From positions 455,079 to 519,078 of the forward strand of contig NZ_LMUI01000048.1 in the NCBI RefSeq assembly GCF_009765995.1: DNA of 64,000 nt, written 5' to 3'. Below, piece after piece: positions 7,637 to 17,727 of the stretch (position 1 is the first letter of the stretch; each line of letters starts with the position of its first letter). This stretch comes from Methylocapsa sp. S129. Its GTDB lineage: Bacteria > Pseudomonadota > Alphaproteobacteria > Rhizobiales > Beijerinckiaceae. A program made the position numbers and the translations under genes. The notes under the pieces are model-generated. The model was given only the letters and a program-made list of their open reading frames with translations. It had not been told where the DNA came from and did not search any database.

Positions 7637-8826
7637 AAATCACCAAGGTGAGGATTCGCCGCCTTTACGGAACGCTCACAACCGATGGGCCGTTCTGGGA
7701 AGAGCGTCTCGTCCGCCCCATCGATATCTATCCTGAATATCGCGATCAGAAACTTTGGGAAGGCGGAACCCAAGTCGACGACCATCACTTAAAAATCAAT
7801 GCCGACTTCCTTGAAATTCATACCGACGATGGCGTCGTCGGCACGGCCGGGCCCATCTGGGAGGCCGCTTCGCATCTGATTCTGGCGCAACTCGCGCCGA
7901 TCATCATGGGCAAAGATCCCTTAGCGATCGAACTGCTGTGGGACCAGATGCATCGCCTGCAAGTTCATGGGCGGCAGGGCTATTCGATGGTTGCGATCTC
8001 TGCGGTTGATTGCGCGCTGTGGGACCTCAAGGGCAAAGCGTTCAACCAACCAATCTGGCGCATTCTCGGCGGCCCGACGCGCCATGAGGTTCCCGCCTAT
8101 GCGTCGATGCTTGGCTATGCCGTCGAGGATTTGGGCAAAGTGCGCGATCGCGCAATCGCCTATAAGGAGAAGGGCTATACCGCGCAGAAATGGTTCATTC
8201 GTCATGGGCCGATGGCCGGCCATGAAGGCTTGAAGAAGAATGTCGCTTTGGTGCGCGCGTTGCGCGAGGCTGTGGGCGACGACTATGACCTCATGATCGA
8301 TTGCTGGCAGAGCCTCAATCTTGATTATGCCGTCGATTTCTGCTCACGCATCGAAGAATTCCGTCTTCGCTGGATCGAAGAATGTTTCATGCCCGATCGC
8401 ATCGACAGCCACGTGAAGCTGAAGGCCAAGACCCGGATTCCGCTTTCGGGCGCCGAGCATGAATATACGCGCTGGGGCTTCAAACGTTTCATCGAGAAAG
8501 ACGCACTCGATATTCTGCAGCCCGACATCTATTGGTGCGGCGGCCTCAGCGAGACCCTGAAGATCGCCGCCTATGCGACGGTCCATGACCTTATCACCAT
8601 TCCGCACGGCCACTCGACGCCGATCAGCATCCATTTCTCCGTCGCGCAATCGCCGATCCATACGCCTTATCAGGAATATCTCGTCAAATGGAATGCGTTG
8701 CACATGCATTTCCTGAAGCATCCGCTGTGGCCGATCAAAGGATCGATCCATCTGCCGCATGCGCCGGGCGCCAACATGGATCTCGACGCCGATAAGATCG
8801 AACGCGAGGAGGAAGTCAGTGTCTGA
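7633..8826 (+). CDS. Sugar-acid dehydratase, enolase superfamily (L-rhamnonate dehydratase-like)
   Basis: A protein of 397 aa of the mandelate racemase/muconate lactonizing fold. Metal ligands appear as D223 (LMIDCWQS), E249 (WIEEC) and E275 (SGAEHEY); H325 in IPHGHSTP matches the catalytic His. The LMIDCW and WIEECFMP blocks follow L-rhamnonate dehydratase closely. It would convert a sugar acid to its 2-keto-3-deoxy form. The gene overlaps the regulator (ATGA) and the aldolase downstream, which is the expected next enzyme. The true substrate (rhamnonate, fuconate or another six-carbon acid) is not fixed by sequence. Confidence 0.8.
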   Translation: MKITKVRIRRLYGTLTTDGPFWEERLVRPIDIYPEYRDQKLWEGGTQVDDHHLKINADFLEIHTDDGVVGTAGPIWEAASHLILAQLAPIIMGKDPLAIELLWDQMHRLQVHGRQGYSMVAISAVDCALWDLKGKAFNQPIWRILGGPTRHEVPAYASMLGYAVEDLGKVRDRAIAYKEKGYTAQKWFIRHGPMAGHEGLKKNVALVRALREAVGDDYDLMIDCWQSLNLDYAVDFCSRIEEFRLRWIEECFMPDRIDSHVKLKAKTRIPLSGAEHEYTRWGFKRFIEKDALDILQPDIYWCGGLSETLKIAAYATVHDLITIPHGHSTPISIHFSVAQSPIHTPYQEYLVKWNALHMHFLKHPLWPIKGSIHLPHAPGANMDLDADKIEREEEVSV

Positions 8827-9643
8827 AGCGGAAGGGTTGCAGGCGACGAAGGGCGGTTGGGGCTCGCTTGGGCGGGTGCTCGCGCTCAAGCGCAAGCTCA
8901 AGGCGGGCAAGGCGATATGCGGCGCCTGGCTCAGTCTCAACGATCCCGCCGCCGGGGAGCTTCTCGCCCGCGCAGGCTTTGATTTTCTGCTGATCGATAC
9001 GGAGCATGGCGCCTGGGACCTCGTGACGCTACAGACGACTCTGATGGCGTTCAATGGAACCGATACGGTGCCGATTGTGCGTGTTCCCTGGAACGATCAT
9101 GTGCGCATCAAGCAGGCGCTTGATATGGGCGTCGAGGGGATTATGGCGCCGATGGTGCGCAATGTCGCAGAATGCCGGGAGCTGGTGCGTTCGTGTCGCT
9201 ATCCGCCGCAAGGTGCGCGCGGCTTCGGCCCGCGCCGCGCCTCAAATTATTATCGCAACCTCGACGATTATGTCGCGATCGCCAATGAAGCGATATTCGT
9301 GATGCCGCAGATCGAGGACATTGCGACCGTCGCGGTTATCGACGATTATCTAGCCGTGCCCGGCATCGACGCGGTGGCGATCGGCCCCAACGATCTCTCC
9401 GGCACGACGGGCCTGTTTCGCCAGCACCAGCACCCGACCAACAAAGTCGCGATCGATACGATCATCAAGCATGCGCAGGCCGCCGGCGTTCCGGTGTGCC
9501 TCGGCATAAACTCCAAGCCGGCCGAGCAACGCGATCTCATCGCGCGCGGCGTGCGCATTCTGCTGATAACATCCGATCTTGAACTTCTGGCGGCCGGCGC
9601 GCGCCAGTCGCTTGACGCCAATCGCCAGGCGATCGGCGAATGA
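8819..9643 (+). CDS. HpcH/HpaI-family aldolase for a 2-keto-3-deoxy sugar acid
   Basis: A protein of 274 aa, class II metal-dependent pyruvate aldolase. LLIDTEHGAWD holds the catalytic His, RVPWND and MAPMVRNVAECRELV are family blocks, PQIEDIATV carries a metal ligand and IGPNDLSG closes the site. It should cleave the dehydratase product to pyruvate and an aldehyde, as 2-keto-3-deoxy-L-rhamnonate aldolase does. The start is GTG at 8819, overlapping the dehydratase stop by 8 bp, with GAGGAGGA at 8807-8814. Confidence 0.85.
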   Translation: MSEAEGLQATKGGWGSLGRVLALKRKLKAGKAICGAWLSLNDPAAGELLARAGFDFLLIDTEHGAWDLVTLQTTLMAFNGTDTVPIVRVPWNDHVRIKQALDMGVEGIMAPMVRNVAECRELVRSCRYPPQGARGFGPRRASNYYRNLDDYVAIANEAIFVMPQIEDIATVAVIDDYLAVPGIDAVAIGPNDLSGTTGLFRQHQHPTNKVAIDTIIKHAQAAGVPVCLGINSKPAEQRDLIARGVRILLITSDLELLAAGARQSLDANRQAIGE

Positions 9644-9666
9644 AGCGCCGCATTGTGACGTGGTAT

Positions 9667-9677
9667 GTTGTATGGTA
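9667..9677 (+). promoter_or_regulatory. Candidate operator GTTGTATGGTA before the ABC transporter genes
   Basis: An exact 11-base copy of the motif at 581-594, lying 55 bp upstream of the binding-protein start. It is preceded by TGGTATGTT (9661-9669), so two GTATG half-like elements are in tandem. It may control an internal promoter for the transporter genes. Confidence 0.3.
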
Positions 9678-9731
9678 GGTAAATGCCCAAATGCTCGAAA
9701 ACGAGCAAGGGTGCAATACAGGGAGGAGCCA

Positions 9732-11006
9732 ATGCGTAACCGTGGATATCTGACAGCGATTGCCGGCCTTATGAGTCTTGGCCTGATGGCGGGCGGCGCG
9801 CTCGCCGAACCCAAGACGAATATGCTGCATCAATGGGACAGCGGCTCAGACGCCGCCGCCATCGCCAAGCTTGGCGAAATGTTCACGGCCGCCGGCGGCA
9901 AGTGGGAGCAGACCTCGATCGCCGGCCATACGGCCAATACGCTGGCCAAGCTGCGCGCCGACGTGATTGCGGGCAATGCGCCGCCCGCCGTGCAGTTGAA
10001 GGGCCCGGAAATCGCAGAATGGAACGCGACGGGCATGACCGCCGACCTCGACGCGCAGGCGAAGGAAGAGGGCTGGGAGAAGGTCGTCGTCCCTGAACTG
10101 CTGCCGGTGATGAAGCCGACCGGCAAATGGGTTGCTGCGCCGATGAACATCCATCGAATCAACTGGCTTTGGGGCGCGACCAAGGGCATGACCAAGGCCG
10201 GCATCACGGAATTGCCGAAGACCTGGGCCGAATTCAACGCCGATTGCGACAAGGCGGTCGCCGCCAAGGTAATCTGCCTCGCCCATTTCAGCCAGGACTG
10301 GACTGATGCGACAACCTTCGAAGTCGTCGTCTACGGCCAGAATATCGACCTCTTCCGCAAGGCCTTCGTCGAAGGCGATACGGCGGCGATGCGCAGCCCG
10401 GATATGGTCAAGGCTTTCGAGCAATATCGCTTGATGGTCTCCAAATATATGGATCCGGCGATTGCCGGGCGCGACTATGACACGACGACGGCGATGCTCT
10501 CGAAAGGCGACGCGGCGTTTATGATCATGGGCGATTGGGAGATCGGCATTCTCACCGCCGCCGGCATGAAACAGGGCGCGGACTACGTCTGCCAACAGGC
10601 GCCGACCGATTGGGGCAAGCCGGGCTTCATCCTCAATTCGGACTCGGTCGTGTTCTTCAAGCAGAAGGATCCTGACTTCATAGCCGGCCAGAAGCTGCTC
10701 GCGCATCTGATCCTGTCGCCGGAGTTCCAGACCGTGTTCAATCAGGCCAAGGGCTCGATCCCGGCGCGTCTCGACGTCGACCTCTCGAAGGGGTTCAACC
10801 CGTGCCAGCAGCTTTCAAAGAAAGACCTGCAGGCCTCGATCGCCGGCGGCACGCTGGTGCGCTCGATGGCGCATAACATGACCGTGCTGCAGAAATACCG
10901 CGGCGCCATGATGGAGGTGATCACGACCTTCGTGAATACCCCGAATATGTCGCCCAAGGACGCCGCCAATGCGATGGCTGACGCTGTCGAGGCGCAGAAG
11001 TCCTGA
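9732..11006 (+). CDS. Sugar ABC transporter substrate-binding protein (family 1)
   Basis: A protein of 424 aa. A signal peptide spans residues 1-25 and ends GGALA/EP. The mature part begins with the typical HQWDSGSDAAAIAKLGEMF start of carbohydrate-binding family-1 proteins; GDAAFMIMGDWEIG is the conserved block before the C-terminal lobe. It captures a sugar or sugar derivative in the periplasm for the permeases encoded next. GGGAGGAG precedes the ATG at ribosome-binding distance. A hairpin follows the stop (11024-11057), which would raise binding-protein levels over the permeases. Ligand unknown; the operon points to the sugar or sugar acid degraded by its enzymes. Confidence 0.85.
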   Translation: MRNRGYLTAIAGLMSLGLMAGGALAEPKTNMLHQWDSGSDAAAIAKLGEMFTAAGGKWEQTSIAGHTANTLAKLRADVIAGNAPPAVQLKGPEIAEWNATGMTADLDAQAKEEGWEKVVVPELLPVMKPTGKWVAAPMNIHRINWLWGATKGMTKAGITELPKTWAEFNADCDKAVAAKVICLAHFSQDWTDATTFEVVVYGQNIDLFRKAFVEGDTAAMRSPDMVKAFEQYRLMVSKYMDPAIAGRDYDTTTAMLSKGDAAFMIMGDWEIGILTAAGMKQGADYVCQQAPTDWGKPGFILNSDSVVFFKQKDPDFIAGQKLLAHLILSPEFQTVFNQAKGSIPARLDVDLSKGFNPCQQLSKKDLQASIAGGTLVRSMAHNMTVLQKYRGAMMEVITTFVNTPNMSPKDAANAMADAVEAQKS

Positions 11007-11023
11007 GCGCAACGCCCCCCGTC

Positions 11024-11057
11024 GTCCGCGGCTTTCGCCGCGGACGCTTTCTTTTCA
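11024..11057 (+). terminator. Stem-loop with T-rich tail between binding protein and permease genes
   Basis: A perfect 9-bp stem GTCCGCGGC/GCCGCGGAC (11024-11032, 11037-11045) with a TTTC loop, followed by GCTTTCTTTTC. It fits a partial rho-independent terminator or an mRNA-stabilising hairpin inside the operon. Confidence 0.6.
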
Positions 11058-11082
11058 TTTGGCGAGGCGCGGGTAACGCGGC

Positions 11083-12018
11083 ATGACCGAAGCGACGATA
11101 TTGGCGGAGCATGGCTCGGGCCCTTCGCTGCGTGAGCGGCTGCAGCATGCAATGCCGTTCATCGTTCTGGCGCCGTCGCTGCTCGCAAGCTTCATCTATG
11201 TTTTCGTCTTCACGATATGGACGTTCTACATCTCGCTGTCGGACAGCTCGCTGCTGCCGACCTATCATTTCGTCGGCTTCGAGCATTATGTATCGATATG
11301 GGCGAACAAGCGCTGGACGATCGCCTACAGCAATCTGTTGCTCTACAGCGTACTCTATGTCTCCTTGGCGATCCTGATCGGGCTTGGCCTCGCCATCGCG
11401 ATCGATCAGCGCGTGCGCGGCGAGGCGATCTGGCGCACGATCTTTCTTTACCCACTGGCCGTCTCGTTCGCCGTCACGGGCACGGTATGGGCCTGGCTTT
11501 ATAGCCCGAACGCCGGCATCGAGTTTTTTGTGCGCAGTCTCGGCTGGACGGATTTCACGTTTCGCCTGACGACCGATCGCAATCTTGCGATTTACGCCGT
11601 GATCGCGACCGGCATTTGGCAGTCCTCCGGCTTTGCAATGGCGCTGTTTCTGGCTGGCCTGCGCTCGGTCGACCCGGATCTTTTGAAAGCCGCGCAGATC
11701 GACGGGGCGGGACCTTTCCGCACTTACCGCAAAGTGATCATTCCGACGATCGCCCCGATCTTCATCGCGGTTGCGGTGGTGCTCCTGCAATTTGCGATCA
11801 GGACCTTCGATCTCGTCGCCGCTCTGACTAATAATGGCGGCCCAGGCATTGCGACGACTTTTCCCGCGACTTACGTCTATGACCTGATGTTTCAGCGCGG
11901 CCAGATTGCGGAAGGCGCGACGGCTGCGATTCTGATGCTCGGCGCGCTCGCATTCGTGCTCGTTCCCTATTCGCTATGGCTTGTCTGGCGCAGGCGTCGG
12001 GAGTCCGCTCATGGTTGA
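11083..12018 (+). CDS. Sugar ABC transporter permease, MalF/UgpA type
   Basis: A protein of 311 aa with about six membrane helices. The EAA loop, LLKAAQIDGAGPFRTYRKVI, sits about residue 205 and docks the ATPase; it is typical of carbohydrate-uptake family-1 inner-membrane subunits. It partners with the next permease, which overlaps it by 8 bp, to form the translocation channel. Confidence 0.88.
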   Translation: MTEATILAEHGSGPSLRERLQHAMPFIVLAPSLLASFIYVFVFTIWTFYISLSDSSLLPTYHFVGFEHYVSIWANKRWTIAYSNLLLYSVLYVSLAILIGLGLAIAIDQRVRGEAIWRTIFLYPLAVSFAVTGTVWAWLYSPNAGIEFFVRSLGWTDFTFRLTTDRNLAIYAVIATGIWQSSGFAMALFLAGLRSVDPDLLKAAQIDGAGPFRTYRKVIIPTIAPIFIAVAVVLLQFAIRTFDLVAALTNNGGPGIATTFPATYVYDLMFQRGQIAEGATAAILMLGALAFVLVPYSLWLVWRRRRESAHG

Positions 12019-12913
12019 TGCCACTTTGAGCGCGCCGTTCGACGCCGCCGCCGCGCGCGCCGCGCGAAAATATTTCATAGGTCGCGTCGGCATCTATGCC
12101 TTTCTGTCCCTGTTCGCCTTCATTTATATCCTGCCGCTATTCGTCGTCGTCGCCAATTCCTTTCGCCCGCTGCCGGAAATCATTCAGAACGGCCTGATCG
12201 GGTTTCCACACAGCTTGACCTTCGGCGCCTGGTCGCAAGTCTGGAACAGCTATTGCGTCGGTGGAACCTGCGAAGGAATTCGCCATAATTTCTTCAACTC
12301 GCTGGAAATGACGATTCCGGCCACGATCATCTCGACGCTGCTCGGCTTAATGAACGGCTACATCCTCTCGAAATGGCGGTTCTACGGTTCGGAAGTTATC
12401 TTCACCTGCATGATGTTCGGCGTCTTCATGCCCGGTCAGGTTTCGCTGATGCCCTGGGCCTTCGTTCTTGGTCAGCTCGGGCTCGCCAATTCGATCACCG
12501 GACTCGTACTGATCCATTGCGTGCAGGGCCTGTCGTTCACGACGCTGTTCTGCCGCAACTATTACGTCAATATTCCCGACGATCTGATCAAGGCGGCGCG
12601 CATCGACGGCGCCGGTTTCTGGCGCATTTTTTATAAAATCATTCTGCCGCTCTCGCCGCCCATCCTCATCGTGACGGTCATCTGGCAGTTTACCGGCATC
12701 TGGAACGAGTATCTTTTCGGCGTCGTCTTCACTGCGGGGCGAGGCCAACCGATCACCGCTTCCTTGGTTGGTATGGCCACTGGCGGCACCAATGTCAGGG
12801 TTTATGACGTCATGAGCGCCGGCGTTCTGATCGGCGCCATTCCGCCGCTGCTGATCTATCTCTTCGGCGGCAGATATTTCGTGCGAGGCCTGACACAGGG
12901 GGCGATCAAGTGA
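12011..12913 (+). CDS. Sugar ABC transporter permease, MalG/UgpE type
   Basis: A protein of 300 aa with about six membrane helices. DDLIKAARIDGAGFWRIFYK is the EAA motif. ATG 12011 overlaps the upstream permease stop (ATGGTTGA), suggesting translational coupling; a longer in-frame start upstream would lie inside that gene. It is the second half of the sugar channel. Confidence 0.88.
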   Translation: MVDATLSAPFDAAAARAARKYFIGRVGIYAFLSLFAFIYILPLFVVVANSFRPLPEIIQNGLIGFPHSLTFGAWSQVWNSYCVGGTCEGIRHNFFNSLEMTIPATIISTLLGLMNGYILSKWRFYGSEVIFTCMMFGVFMPGQVSLMPWAFVLGQLGLANSITGLVLIHCVQGLSFTTLFCRNYYVNIPDDLIKAARIDGAGFWRIFYKIILPLSPPILIVTVIWQFTGIWNEYLFGVVFTAGRGQPITASLVGMATGGTNVRVYDVMSAGVLIGAIPPLLIYLFGGRYFVRGLTQGAIK

Positions 12914-12923
12914 CGGAGCAGGC

Positions 12924-14033
12924 ATGTCGTCGCTGACCATTTCGAAATTACGCAAGAGCTTTGGTCCCGTCGAGGTCCTGAAGGGCGTCGACCTCGAGGC
13001 GCGGACTGGCGAATTCGTCGCGCTTGTCGGACCCTCCGGCTGTGGCAAGTCGACGCTGTTGGCGATGATCGCGGGTCTCGAGACAATTTCCTCGGGCGAG
13101 ATTCGAATCGACGGTCGACTGGTCAATTCCGTGGCGCCGAAGGATCGCGACATCGCGATGGTCTTTCAGTCCTATGCGCTCTATCCGACCATGACGGTGC
13201 GTCAGAACATCACTTTCGGCATGGAGAGCCGCCACGTGCCGCGCGCCGTGCAGGACGAAGCGGTGAAGCGCGTCGCAGCGTTGCTGCAGATCGAGCCGTT
13301 GCTGCAACGAAAACCCGGGCAATTGTCTGGCGGCCAGCGTCAGCGTGTCGCGATGGGCCGCGCGTTGGTGCGCGACCCGAAGCTTTTTCTTTTCGACGAG
13401 CCTCTTTCGAACCTTGACGCAAAATTACGGGTCGAGATGCGCTCGGAGATCAAGCGGTTGCATCAGCGTGTCGGCAAGACGACGATCTATGTCACCCATG
13501 ACCAGGTCGAGGCGATGACCCTGGCCTCTCGCATCGCGGTTATGCATAAGGGTGAGCTACAGCAGTTTGACGTGCCTCGCATGGTCTACGACCGGCCAGC
13601 CAATATGTTTGTCGCTGGCTTCATGGGCTCGCCGTCCATGAATTTCCTCAGCGCCGAAATCGGCGACGAGCAGGGCTCGACGCTTAAGCTGGCGAATGGC
13701 GATGACGCGCCGCTCACGCTTGGCTTGGCGAGCCCGTTGGCGGGACGGGGCGCGTCGCGCAATATCATTCTGGGCGTCCGACCTGAGCATATTTCGCTTC
13801 ATCATCCCGAGCGCGTCGCGGACAAGCGCGCTTATGCATTGGCGTCGGCGCCGGTGGAGATCGTCGAACCGACCGGCGCCGAGACAATGGTCGGCCTGCG
13901 TTTGGCGGGGCGTGAGATCACGGCGCGATTCGAGCCTCATGAAGCGCCCGAGGTTGGCCAGACCGTGACGCTTGCGCTCGACATGTCGAAGGCCTGCCTG
14001 TTCGATGCGCAGACCGAGCGATTGATCAACTAG
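12924..14033 (+). CDS. Sugar ABC transporter ATPase, MalK/UgpC type
   Basis: A protein of 369 aa. Walker A is GPSGCGKSTLL (about residue 37), the Q-loop is MVFQSYALYPTMTV, the signature LSGGQRQRVAMGRAL, and Walker B LFLFDEPLSNLDAKLR with the H-loop TIYVTHDQ. The C-terminal part from about 240 is the TOBE/OB regulatory domain (ILGVRPEHISL). It powers the transporter formed with the two upstream permeases; 10 bp separate it from the second one. Confidence 0.9.
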   Translation: MSSLTISKLRKSFGPVEVLKGVDLEARTGEFVALVGPSGCGKSTLLAMIAGLETISSGEIRIDGRLVNSVAPKDRDIAMVFQSYALYPTMTVRQNITFGMESRHVPRAVQDEAVKRVAALLQIEPLLQRKPGQLSGGQRQRVAMGRALVRDPKLFLFDEPLSNLDAKLRVEMRSEIKRLHQRVGKTTIYVTHDQVEAMTLASRIAVMHKGELQQFDVPRMVYDRPANMFVAGFMGSPSMNFLSAEIGDEQGSTLKLANGDDAPLTLGLASPLAGRGASRNIILGVRPEHISLHHPERVADKRAYALASAPVEIVEPTGAETMVGLRLAGREITARFEPHEAPEVGQTVTLALDMSKACLFDAQTERLIN

Positions 14034-14096
14034 CGCGCTTTCTGCGCGCTGGCCGCTCTCTTTCTCTGAATTTGCGCCGATCGAGGAGAAATCCTG

Positions 14097-14858
14097 TTGT
14101 CTTTCGCCCGCTATCCCAGTTTGCAAGATCGCGTCGTTTTCATCACCGGGGGAGGCTCGGGGATCGGCGCTGCATTGGTCGAGGCCTTTGTCGGGCAAGG
14201 CGCTTCGGTTGCATTCGTCGATATATTGGAAGCTGAATCCAAAGCCTTGATCGAACGTCTGGGCAAGAGCGTCAAGCAGCCTCTATTCATCCCGTGCGAT
14301 CTTCTGGACATCGCCGCATTGGGAGCGGCGATCGAGGAAGTCCGTAAGCGTCTGGGGCCGATCGGCGTTCTCGTCAACAATGCAGGCAACGATACGCGCC
14401 AGGAAGTTGATGAAGTGACGGAGGCGGCTTGGGACCGCACAATGGGTCTCAATCTCAAACATCAATTCTTCGCCGCTCAGGCCGTTCATCCGCAGATGCG
14501 CGAACTCGGGGCTGGCTCGATCATCAATTTCTCTTCGATCGCCTGGATGGCGGCGGCGGCGCGGATGTCCCCCTATGCGACCGCTAAAGCGGCGATCGTC
14601 GGCATGACCAACAGTCTGGCGAGAGAGTTCGGAACCGACAACATCCGCGTCAACGCGATTGCGCCCGGCGCGGTCATCACGGAACGTCAGCGTCGGCTCT
14701 GGATCAGCGAAAGCGATCTCAAAGCGATCGTCGCGCGTCAATGCCTGCATCGCGTGCTGCTGGCTGACGAAATCGCCAGAACCGCTTTGTTTCTCGCTTC
14801 CGCAGATAGCGCGATGATCACCAAGCAGTGCATTATCGTGGACGGCGGCTTGCGTTAG
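14097..14858 (+). CDS. SDR-family NAD(P) sugar dehydrogenase
   Basis: A protein of 253 aa, classical SDR. FITGGGSGIGAAL is the cofactor motif, LVNNAG follows the fourth strand, and S..YATAK supplies the catalytic Ser-Tyr-Lys. The likely role is first-step oxidation of a sugar to its lactone (as in L-rhamnose/L-fucose/xylose 1-dehydrogenases), feeding the dehydratase and aldolase of this operon. The start is TTG at 14097 with GAGGAG about 11 bp upstream. A 7-bp GC stem (14032-14038/14044-14050) lies before it without a T-run. No lactonase is seen in the cluster. Confidence 0.78.
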   Translation: MSFARYPSLQDRVVFITGGGSGIGAALVEAFVGQGASVAFVDILEAESKALIERLGKSVKQPLFIPCDLLDIAALGAAIEEVRKRLGPIGVLVNNAGNDTRQEVDEVTEAAWDRTMGLNLKHQFFAAQAVHPQMRELGAGSIINFSSIAWMAAAARMSPYATAKAAIVGMTNSLAREFGTDNIRVNAIAPGAVITERQRRLWISESDLKAIVARQCLHRVLLADEIARTALFLASADSAMITKQCIIVDGGLR

Positions 14859-14897
14859 CTCGCTCTTCTGAAGCCGAAGGCGTGCGGTCGTGCATGC

Positions 14898-14929
14898 AAA
14901 AAAACGGCCGGACCTTTTCGGGCCGGCCG
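14898..14929 (-). terminator. Rho-independent terminator of the small secreted-protein gene
   Basis: On the minus strand a strong GC stem (14905-14914 with 14920-14929, one mismatch) is followed by seven Ts (A-run 14898-14904 on plus). It lies 40 bp after the stop of the gene at 14972 and also separates it from the convergent sugar operon. Confidence 0.75.
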
Positions 14930-14971
14930 CGACACTCGTTCAGACCAATGCGCCGCTTGTCGCGATCGCGG

Positions 14972-15214
14972 TCAATCCGGCCAGCACCTCCTGCCTTCCG
15001 GGCCAAGATGGTAGCCACGCGGGCAAGCGCGCCCCATAGCCATCGGATGACAACGACCACCTGGGCCACGCCAAAATCCCGGCCCGCATCCTTCCGCAAT
15101 CTTGACGACCGCGCTGCCGGCATTGCCAATCGGCGCAGGTGTGATCGCAGCGCCGGCGGCGGTCGCAAGACCAAAAGCCAATGCAGCGCCCAAAACGATT
15201 GTCCTCATCTTCAT
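14972..15214 (-). CDS. Small secreted GCG_CRPN-type protein
   Basis: A protein of 80 aa: signal peptide to about residue 22 (MKMRTIVLGAALAFGLATAA), then a short mature chain with two Cys/Gly-rich units, CGPGFWRGPGGRCHP and ACPRGYHLGPEGRRCWPD. These match the small exported GCG-CRPN proteins common in Hyphomicrobiales, of unknown function. ATG 15214 is chosen over an upstream start at 15256 because GGGAGAAG precedes it and the signal peptide begins there. Confidence 0.7.
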   Translation of the reverse strand: MKMRTIVLGAALAFGLATAAGAAITPAPIGNAGSAVVKIAEGCGPGFWRGPGGRCHPMAMGRACPRGYHLGPEGRRCWPD

Positions 15215-15438
15215 GCACACTTCTCCCAGCTTCAAGCCAATCGCCAACGAGCTCACAGCAAGTTCGGAAATTAGCGCGGCGCAACGCTATCATTCGTTGC
15301 GCAAAAATCAATCAGCGGGCCGTGATTGGAAGTGGGGCTGCCGAAGAGGTTGAGCGTGGATCGCTGTGGGGCGTGCAAACGCGGTGAGGCGACGAACGGA
15401 TATTGAACAAACTGGTCCCAGGTTGATCGCGGACGAGG

Positions 15439-15467
15439 TTGAAATAGCAATTGGCACTCCCTTGTAA
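15439..15467 (+). promoter_or_regulatory. groESL promoter
   Basis: TTGAAA (15439-15444), 17-bp spacer, TTGTAA (15462-15467). The -10 lies inside the CIRCE palindrome, the usual arrangement that lets HrcA block transcription. Confidence 0.55.
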
Positions 15468-15477
15468 CGAGTGCCAA
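15451..15477. promoter_or_regulatory. CIRCE element (HrcA operator)
   Basis: TTGGCACTC, nine bases, GAGTGCCAA: a perfect inverted repeat matching CIRCE (TTAGCACTC-N9-GAGTGCTAA) at all but one position per arm. It lies 88 bp upstream of groES. HrcA binding here gives heat-inducible control of groESL. Confidence 0.93.
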
Positions 15478-15564
15478 CGATGGCCATGTATACAGAGGGT
15501 CGAATGCCGGCTGGCCTTGAGGCATTCGTCTCAAGCGGCTCGCGCGCGACCGGAAACGAGCCCC

Positions 15565-17551
<1,987 letters not shown>

Positions 17552-17567
17552 TCTTCTGATAAGGTTG

Positions 17568-17600
17568 GGGCCGGATCGTGGAAACACGATTCGGCCCTTT
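17568..17600 (+). terminator. Terminator of groESL
   Basis: A 13-bp stem (17568-17580 with 17585-17597, one G-T pair) with a GAAA tetraloop, followed by TTT. It lies 17 bp after the groEL stop. Confidence 0.8.
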
Positions 17601-17727
17601 CGTCACCTAGCCGTCGAGCCGCCCGCGCACTTCGAGCGGTGACGGTTTCTTGTCTGGACAGCTCCAGGCTTTCATCGTCTAATCCTGCCAAGCGCCGCCG
17701 AAGAGCGGCCTGTTGCGGGAGGTACGA

